Shown in pieces: positions 57,801-64,000 of a DNA stretch of 64,000 bases (position 1 is the stretch's first letter; every line of letters starts with the position of its first letter). The notes beneath the pieces were generated by a model. The model searched no databases and was not told the DNA's origin. It worked only from the letters and a program-made list of their open reading frames with translations. A program made the position numbers and the translations under genes. The DNA is from Ptychodera flava (lineage: Eukaryota; Hemichordata; Enteropneusta; Ptychoderidae), in the NCBI RefSeq assembly GCF_041260155.1, contig NC_091929.1, forward strand, positions 24,676,080 to 24,740,079, in the 5' to 3' direction.

Positions 57801-60800
57801 CGATGACGTCGAACTGTTATGCAGAGCTTCGCATGACATGTCATCAGTTGATTGGCTATTCGAGGGGAATGTCTTTCACAGTGCCACAAACATCAAGGAC
57901 AACGAATCTGTACTAAAATTATTTGGCATTCAACGGGAAAATCTTGGAAAGTATTCATGCAATATCCACACCAAATGCAATGTATTCCACAGCTCGGACC
58001 TCGTAGTCAATATAATGGGTATGTACAATTTAACTTCATGACCAAGTTGGACTCTAGAAATGTTTTGAATGCCATTTGCATTGAAGTAACCGTCTTTATT
58101 CATCATCAAATTATTATGAAAGTCAATCACCTTTAACCTAAGCCTTTCTGCATACTAACAGATTTTATAACGATAGACATCAAAGTCAAGACCTTTCCGG
58201 TGCATTTTGGTTATCCTGTACACGTTATCTGCAATACTACTGGGTATTCATCTCTGCTCTGGAAATTCAAAGGATTGACATTAAAGGTAAGCTGAACTGT
58301 TGATCACGCCTTCTGCATACGTCGAGCATGGTTTCGTTCAAGTTCGACAAGCCCTTTTCCCTTTCTATTGGATTGGTTTGGTTGCTGAGACATTGACCAG
58401 AGTTTCCAGAGCAAGCCTGAACTCTGTATTTTATTTTAGTTTTGCCAAACCCAGTAAAGTTTGTGACGTCATAGATTACTACTAATAATGTGTCCGATTC
58501 CACCATTGTGGCCCCTAATGTTTTCTACATCTACAAGTTCATTGTCATTGCAAATGATAGTAAATATGTACCCACTCCCTGCCGCATAATGGACTCGAGA
58601 AAACTGTGCACTCCATAATGTACTCAGCTGTGCCTAGTACACCAGAGGCATAATGGAGGTATATTACTGAGTACTTAAGTATTGAATACAATAAGCTATT
58701 AAAAACAGAACTTTAATCTAATGCCATATAAAGGCCATGTCACTAAATTTTGAAAAACGTTAACACAGAGGTTCTTTTGACTTATGAGGCTTCATGGCTT
58801 TTTTCAACATAAATAAATATTTTCCAATCATTTTTACCACAGAATGGCAGGAAATACGCTATAAATTACATTGACAAGACAACATCTGAGCTGGTGATAC
58901 TAAAGCTGGAACCAGAGGATAATGGTTCATACGTTTGTCAGTTCACGACCACCAGTGATAAAACTACCGTTACTTCTCAAGTCAACGTCCTTGGCATAGG
59001 TAGAATACAGAGACACTCCATGAATGCTTGAAAAGAATAAATGTCCGTCCGATCGGTAATGATACCACAGTCCTTAAAGAAGGCACATGATGAGAAAATG
59101 GTTGAACTAGGTTCTATTTTGGTCTATGAAAAGCAATTATGACAACCGTTGTCACTGTGGTTTGCGTTGATCCGTTGGCATTAGCAACGAAACACATTAG
59201 CTAAATCGATTTGTTGTCAACACTGTTAAACTTAATTATCAGCTAAGCGGTAACATGAGTCGATCGTAGAGGAATCAACTCTGCAAAAGTGGAAACATGT
59301 CTAGTAGGAGGTCAGACGTTGTCAAAACACCACCACCACATATGTCCACGGACTGTCCAAGTCATGTCGCTTGCTTTCAGATGTAGTTGTTTTGACTACA
59401 TCTGACCTGCTGCAAGAAATGTTTCAAGGTAGGCAGAGTTGATTTCACTGTGATTGACTGGAATTACTGCTCAGCTGATAATTATACCTGACAGTGTTGG
59501 CAACACCTCAATTTAGACAATATTTGTGGTTCGCGTAATGCCAATGCGTCAAAGCAACCCAGTGTAATATTTAAAATATGATGTATTTTACAAGTACACC
59601 TTTATAACCTCATTTACACAACTTCTTCATCTTCCTTTGAAGGACATGCTACTGACGCTATTGTTAATATCCTAAATGTCATGAAAGATTGTTTTTGTAT
59701 TCGGTATTTCTCAGAAGATCCACAACTAAACATCGGTGAAACTAGAACTCCCATTAATAGACAGAGAAACACATCTACACTTAGATACCATACCATTGCT
59801 GCCGGTTACGGTATCGAAGGTGAGTGCAAATCATATGTTCGACAATGCGAGGATGAAAACACTGATCGATTTAAACAGTTTTGCAATGTTGTCGAAAGCA
59901 AATTCAATAATGTTTACTGAAATCACTTGCCAATAGCATATATCCACCTAAAACGACCTCATTCTCGTTTGCCAGAAATGTAATGTAGCAGTACACTTAT
60001 AGATTGTAACCATGCTGTAACTTATCATGTAACATGGAATGATCAAACTGTGCACTTTTCTTATAACTTTCAGCACGATTAATTTATTGTTTTTCACAAA
60101 TTTACCAAAATTTAATCATCCCCTAATTCTTACATATTAGCAGAAATGCAAATGAAGGAATTCAACCTTATTTGAAGTCACTCGGAATTATGACACTAAT
60201 TTGACACTTGTTTCTTTCTTTGATAACTTATCTCCAGAGGACATCGGAATTGTAGTCACGCTGTCGAATCAGGAATTACGCTATGGTGATACTGCTGAAT
60301 TGGTATGTAGCGTCACGAGACGTTTGCCGTTCAGTTGGATGTTCAAAGGAACAATTTTAAAGGTATGCCACATTCAAACGATGCTTCGTTCTATAGGAAG
60401 GGCTAGTAGAGAAAAATTGATAAACATCATGTCGATACTTTAGAATTCTCTACCTTATCATATTTTGCAAGGGTAATTTGAATTCCAGATTAAATTCAGA
60501 AACAACATCCACTACCTGTTTCATATACTGCTGCTACTATGTACTATTCTCTCTACCGTTCATTTTCAGAGAGACAGCGAAAGCATCATTAGAAGAGATC
60601 TTGATAACATGACATCCATACTGAAAATACTGGATATCCGGTTCGAAGACAGTGGTTTATATTCTTGTCTGGTCCATTCTAATAATGGAGTAATAGTTCG
60701 TTCAGATATTGAAATTACTGTCAATGGTGAGAACTTGTGTCAGCTTCTGTTTTAAAATAAAATCCTTGAAATATGCAACTGGAAGCCACGAATAAAGCAA

Positions 60801-63800
60801 GGCAGTACACACAATTGGAAACATTGAAATCGCTATAAATATGAATATATGAGAATACAATTTTGGTTGTACTCCTTATACAATGCATGTCAGTCAATGT
60901 CACATAACATGAAGTCATTCCAATTTACAAATTTAGAACCTGACATCATGACTTATTATGAAACACGATCTCCTATTCTTATCACAGATGTGAAGACCAC
61001 TAAGACCGTTAGGCATCAGTTAATGACACCCCCTTCATCAACAGAAATGATCAGGACATTACAAGGTATATCCCTCTCCAATGCAATACCACCAAGCACA
61101 ATGCAAACACAAGTAAAAAACTAAATGAAAATTTTAGAATTCATATTGTATACACATACATCTATCGGCATTGGTCGGCAAATATTATTGGATTTCAACA
61201 TGGAGCACGTTCCATTTCCAAAAATTGCAAAATAGTGTGAGACAGGGAAAGTAATGTGAAAGAACATCACAGAACGAAGAGGAAGGAGGTTGTACTTGGG
61301 CAAATGCACTTGACTTCACTTTTTCTTCAATAAATGTTATTCAAAATCAGTGGAGGGGTTCGTTCCGTAGTCAGAGAATTCAGAATGTAGGGTAAATACA
61401 GAAGATACATGCATGTGTACAAAGAATAGTGATAGCAAGATAAAAGAACACCTTAAGCGTTATTTCTAACGGGCCACCGCCCATTGCAATATTACAATGA
61501 TGATATAACGTATTATACGCGATGATTTAGATACATTGAAATTTTATCATGCAACCCGCAGGTACCTTGTTCAAAGAACCATTATTACCAAGCGATAAAG
61601 GGATTCATGTAAAGTATATCGTTATTGTCCTGAGTGGAATGTTGGTCGTTGGGATAGCAAGTGTCGCATTATATGCGGTCATTATTCGTAAAAGAAGACA
61701 CATAGAGTGTTATGATGCTGCAAATGACACAGAAAGAACGAATGAGGTAATAGAGATCTTATTTAAGTCATTCTTATAATGTATAACAGTTATGAGTGTG
61801 TGTGTGTGTGTGTGTGTGAGAGTGGGGTGTGTGTGTGAGGAGAGAGAGAGAGAGAGAGAGTATATGTCTGTGTCTGTGTCTGTGCGTGAGTGAGTGAGTG
61901 AGAGTGTATTACAACCGTGTGGTTTCCTGTAAGATCACGTTCTAAAATTATTCTCTCAGATTTCACCAGAATCAATTGAATATGCCTGTTCTACATTAAG
62001 GGAAGACAATTTCAGGGAATCGGAAGACCAAGCTACTACAGATGATGTAAGTCACAGTAAAAACTATGTACTTGATCATAACTTTGTCAAAGACTGTTGA
62101 TCGTAAGTCAGTATTTTTTTTCAAGAAGTGAGAAAATAAAATACTTCTTTACCAAAACAACAAAAGAATGATGAATAAATTTTATGCACAAATACCGATA
62201 TAGGAAAGACTTAGTGCATGTATTAACTGCTTATTCGAGAGAGTAGGTAAAAGTTTCTCCAACTTCAACAACTATGATATGTCAACGGCGCAAATTTGCT
62301 GATTTGCATGGATATAAAGGCATTGTTTTCCTCGAGAGTTGATTGTTATTTACATCGTAACTATGTTTAAAGTAATAATTGTTATTATTGAAATACCACA
62401 CAAATTTTGTCAACACACTTTGGTACTTTTATTCCAGTCAAAGGAAACTTGTATCGACGAAGAAAGACCAACAGAGATCCAAGAAACTAAAGAACCCTTG
62501 CTCCAAAGCAAGGATCACCATCAAGAACCGTTCGATGTTGGGTCTGAATTCAATTACAATCGACTTCAATTCCCAAAAGACAACATTCTTGGCCGTGGAG
62601 AGTTTGGCGTCGTTCGGAAAGCTTTTGTGTCGAACGCATACCATCCGTCTGGACGTATTGCAGTTGCAGTGAAGTGTCTGAAAGGTGAGAAATGTATTGT
62701 TAGCACAAAATATAGCATTGAAGTTGTATCTAGAGTAATTATTGATGGCTGAACTTTGCACGAAATTTATTTTCGTTTATTATAGTAAAACTAACATTTT
62801 TGTTCTTGAATTTGACCTCGGTACTAATGTAACAAATTACTGTTTGTACGTACAGGGAACGCGTCTGTCGGCGATCGAGAAGATTTTCTTCGGGAACTAA
62901 ACATAATGAAATTATTGCAATCAGGCCACCCTAACGTCGTAAAACTACTCGGTTGCTGTACTGCAGATGGTAAGTAAGTTCCCAATAAATTCCAACCCCT
63001 CTGTGTACATTCTGCATCAACGAAGTTGAAAGCTATGAACATTTATTTTATGCATGCTCATTTTCAGTGTCCCTTTGGAGGAATCTATTACTTTATTGGG
63101 AGACGCTATAGAGTTGAGCTCACCACCAGCAACTCTGCTTGGTTATTTCAGATCCAAATGAATCTCTGTTGGTTAACTTTATTAGTTACTTGTGAGAAAA
63201 CACACCTATTACTGTAAAATGAACGGTGTTAAGCCAAGTTTTGCAGAATTGGTGTCTTTCACACGACGGATATATCAGATAGAGAACTTCATTGCCAAAA
63301 GAATAAAAGGATGACAGCGCACTTGGAAAAGTGGTCTCCTATATTATTATTTGTGCGATAATTGATGTATTTACAGAGAAAAACTAGTACATTAGCATAA
63401 AGAATTGTAACATTTTAAGGAAAATACCCAATAAAATTCTTTATAAAAAAGTTCTGTTTGGCATTACAATGTATGATGGAAGAAATATGAAAATAAAGTA
63501 ATTCTAAATGACCGAGGAAAATCTGAAATAGCTCCCTGAATTAAACCAAAAGAGCTTTTGTTCATACAACAGATGTTAAATTTATGGACTGTAACTAAAT
63601 AACCATTTGTCTTTTGCTTTAAAGCTCATCCGCTTTGCATAATATTGGAATTGGCACCGTATGGAAGCCTTTCAGATTACCTCATGAAGAACAGAGCCAA
63701 GGAGTCATATGAAAACATCATCCCAAACAGTCGAGATATAACATCATATGTTTTACTTCAGTTTGCTTGGCAAATCGCTAAAGGGATGAGTTTCATTGCT

Positions 63801-64000
63801 TCTAAAAAGGTATTTAACAGCTACAATCATATCACTGACACGTCTACTTATGAATATTAAAATCACTTATTTAAGCTGACTAGACATTAAACTGCACCTG
63901 ATATTTTACACATTCAACGTATACAGACATTACTCATTACTAGGGCTTACGGTTATTAACTTTTGTCTTATCACTATTAAAACAGTGTATCCACAAGGAC
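50919..64000 (+). CDS. Ig-domain receptor tyrosine kinase (3' end outside window)
   Basis: Exons: 50919-51009, 51941-52084, 54327-54515, 56721-56816, 57752-58018, 58162-58286, 58843-58999, 59715-59819, 60238-60362, 60570-60726, 60937-61065, 61562-61746, 61960-62046, 62438-62684, 62856-62969, 63625-63809 and 63986 onwards. All phases match; the parts sum to 806 codons. Order: signal peptide (VPFVTLLAAIFSFIPMS), atypical N-terminal segments, Ig (57752), Ig split in two exons (58162/58843), linker, Ig split in two exons (60238/60570), stalk, transmembrane helix IVIVLSGMLVVGIASVALY, juxtamembrane region, then kinase. The kinase shows GRGEFGVV, VAVK lysine, FLRELNIMKLL with the helix-C Glu, hinge IILELAPYGSLSDYL and CIHKD. 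FGFR/VEGFR/Tie-like overall. Catalytic Asp is the last complete codon. The N-terminal exon at 56721 is the least certain. Confidence 0.85.
51065..51150. repeat. (TA)n microsatellite
   Basis: More than 40 TA units in RTK intron 1, 50 bases after the signal-peptide exon. Length is likely polymorphic. Confidence 0.95.
51205..51595 (+). mobile_element. Penelope-like element fossil (GIY-YIG and C-terminal tail)
   Basis: Conceptual reading recalls the end of a Penelope-like protein: TCLFKESCQIKGVVFKAKVS, then NKEVYIGLTDNTFTRRFANH with the GIY-YIG-type YIGLT core, and a LLNKRPDLASKYRHQNKC-like end. It is a broken remnant with a few interruptions, only about 0.4 kb, lying in RTK intron 1. The reverse-transcriptase part is not seen. 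It looks old. Confidence 0.8.
51838..51905. repeat. (AT)n microsatellite preceded by (GACA)n
   Basis: GACAGAGA/CACACA units (about 51800-51838) run into more than 30 AT units, ending about 35 bases before the acceptor of exon 51941-52084. Confidence 0.95.
51941..52084 (+). CDS. RTK N-terminal ectodomain exon
   Basis: A phase 1-1 exon of 144 bp (acceptor ttacag, donor AGCG|gtaagt) encoding PRIINDTIIIIDADEDIVAP and ending RNICINKTMES. It has one cysteine and possible N-glycosylation sites. No known domain was recognised. Confidence 0.6.
52629..54209. mobile_element. TIR DNA transposon with internal tandem repeats
   Basis: The left end AGGGAGCGTTCAGTTATTGC and right end AATTAACTGAACGCTCCCT form inverted termini that continue as GGCCGGGG / CCCCGGCC. 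Just inside each end are G-runs (52706-52713, 52741-52750; 54059-54070, 54098-54106). The centre is a tandem array (53040-53800). No transposase frame is seen, so it is non-autonomous. It lies in an RTK intron. Confidence 0.85.
53040..53800 (+). repeat. ~165-185-bp tandem array inside the TIR element
   Basis: Four or five diverged units, each with ATTATTCATAGTTTYCTCATA, then CCATGTATAGTGAATCAACAT and GGTGAAATTCCAAAATCCAAT. The CATAGTTTyC mark recurs near 53205, 53379, 53557 and 53730. Confidence 0.8.
54327..54515 (+). CDS. RTK N-terminal ectodomain exon
   Basis: A phase 1-1 exon of 189 bp. It encodes SPELMGCSGNMVDK… and ends TETGSFAETMVTVIG, like the last beta strands of an Ig-like fold. The end resembles that of exon 56721-56816 (ESGEAFQKTIALQVQG). 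Confidence 0.6.
55190..55400. mobile_element. Diverged M1 MITE fragment in an RTK intron
   Basis: CCATTCTCTTTCAATATCAAGAC, TTTGGTACTAGAAAAACA and GTGTTAGCTCCATAGAAT align with the first half of the 12113-12472 element. The other half is missing. Confidence 0.55.
56100..56816 (+). CDS. Probable further RTK ectodomain coding region, exon limits unclear
   Basis: The segment 56721-56816 (GIDCSMAEDYSLTVTSF…ALQVQG) has a phase-1 start and a good phase-1 donor (CAAG|gtaatg). Just before it, 56553-56720 is open in another frame and reads Ig-like (IYSYQFQTPESEQYLQC, FYMTRLK). Further left, 56135-56539 is open for 134 codons (VPLRNYSATVTYGSNDLPYI). Which of these is spliced in, and whether one exon has decayed, cannot be decided here. 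Confidence 0.4.
57752..58018 (+). CDS. RTK Ig domain in one exon
   Basis: A phase 1-1 exon of 267 bp. SIDVDISISHPPKAYGDDVE leads to the first cysteine in ELLCRAS, with Trp in VDWLFEG, the second cysteine in GKYSCNI, and a final strand SSDLVVNIMG. Confidence 0.88.
58162..58999 (+). CDS. RTK Ig domain split over two exons (58162-58286, 58843-58999)
   Basis: The first exon (125 bp) has the first cysteine (VHVICNTTG) and Trp (LLWKFKG). The second (157 bp) has LVILKLEPEDNGSYVCQF. The middle intron is phase 0 and the outer ones phase 1. The domain at 60238-60726 has identical exon sizes. Confidence 0.88.
59153..59564. mobile_element. Long-hairpin MITE with CACTG...CAGTG ends
   Basis: The left arm CACTGTGGTTTGCGTTGATC…TTGGCATTAGC…GTCAACACTGTTAAAC…TAATTATCAGCT pairs with its reverse at about 59470-59564 (…AATGCCAATGCGTC…CAACCCAGTG). 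Arms are roughly 100-130 bp around a 200-bp centre. Ends resemble hAT-type termini. No clear target duplication was seen. Confidence 0.7.
59715..59819 (+). CDS. RTK linker exon
   Basis: A 105-bp phase 1-1 exon (acceptor tttctcag, donor CGAAG|gtgagt) encoding DPQLNIGETRTPINRQRNTS and ending AAGYGIE. It is rich in polar and Thr/Asn residues. Its size and phase allow alternative use without frame change. No domain recognised. Confidence 0.55.
60238..60726 (+). CDS. RTK membrane-proximal Ig domain over two exons (60238-60362, 60570-60726)
   Basis: The first exon gives AELVCSVTRR and FSWMFKG; the second gives LKILDIRFEDSGLYSCLVHS and ends DIEITVNG. The sizes, 125 and 157 bp, equal those of the preceding split Ig domain, and phases are the same. 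Confidence 0.88.
61562..61746 (+). CDS. RTK transmembrane exon
   Basis: It encodes a short stalk (TLFKEPLLPSDKGIHVKY), a hydrophobic helix (IVIVLSGMLVVGIASVALYA) and a basic stop-transfer sequence IIRKRRH, which sets the orientation: Ig domains outside, kinase inside. Ends in phase 0. Confidence 0.88.
61797..61912. repeat. (TG)n / (GA)n / (TGAG)n compound microsatellite
   Basis: TGTG, then GAGAGA, then TGTCTG and TGAGTGAG tracts in the intron after the transmembrane exon. Confidence 0.9.
62438..64000 (+). CDS. RTK kinase domain, N-lobe to catalytic loop
   Basis: Exons 62438-62684, 62856-62969, 63625-63809 and 63986-64000. Motifs in order: NILGRGEFGVV, AVAVKCLK, DFLRELNIMKLL, HPNVVKLLGCC, ILELAPYGSLSDYL, a short kinase insert (SYENIIPNSRDIT), LQFAWQIAKGMSFIASKK and CIHKD. 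HRD is replaced by HKD: the Arg is Lys but the catalytic Asp is kept. The C-lobe is beyond the window. Confidence 0.9.

Overview
The window is animal (metazoan) nuclear DNA. It is AT-rich, with short phase-matched exons between GT and AG splice sites, long introns, and many small inverted-repeat transposons. The protein families (matrin-type zinc-finger nuclear proteins, immunoglobulin-domain receptors and an Ig-type receptor tyrosine kinase) and the repeat style suggest a marine invertebrate deuterostome such as a hemichordate, amphioxus or echinoderm. The species cannot be fixed from this sequence alone. No prokaryotic, organellar or CRISPR feature was seen.

Left part (1-38.3 kb): two convergent paralogous genes for matrin-type zinc-finger proteins. 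Gene A (+) enters from the left edge and ends at 5651 in a huge Glu-rich exon. Gene B (-) starts at 38146 and runs leftwards to at least 16420. B encodes a Q-rich N-terminus, a charged 11-residue repeat block, four fingers each split by a phase-0 intron, an acidic DESML segment and a final unsplit MATR3-style finger. A carries two of the same split fingers and the same acidic segment. The 10.8 kb between their ends is repeat-filled: a pair of inverted elements with internal tandem arrays, TTAA-flanked MITEs and spacer/tail repeats. Gene B's largest exon contains an exact 29-bp tandem duplication that throws it out of frame in this assembly.

Middle part (38.3-49.7 kb): mostly gene-free. It holds a striking nested palindrome near 41.2 kb, a diverged MITE, a possible receptor-tail exon on the minus strand (41676-41902) and a broken LINE fragment near 48.7-49.1 kb.

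Right part (49.7-64 kb): two receptor genes on opposite strands that interleave. On the plus strand is an Ig-domain receptor tyrosine kinase with signal peptide, at least three Ig domains, a stalk, one transmembrane helix and the kinase N-lobe up to the catalytic-loop HKD; it is cut by the window edge. On the minus strand is an Ig-receptor-like gene with two single-exon Ig domains and a candidate signal-peptide exon that lies inside an intron of the kinase gene. The kinase introns also hold a fossil Penelope-like GIY-YIG fragment, a TIR transposon with internal tandem repeats and G-runs, and a long-hairpin MITE.

The two matrin-type genes probably act in the nucleus on RNA or chromatin. The two Ig genes probably encode cell-surface proteins. 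No operon-like or toxin-like system was found; the most unusual aspects are gene architecture and the nested repeats.
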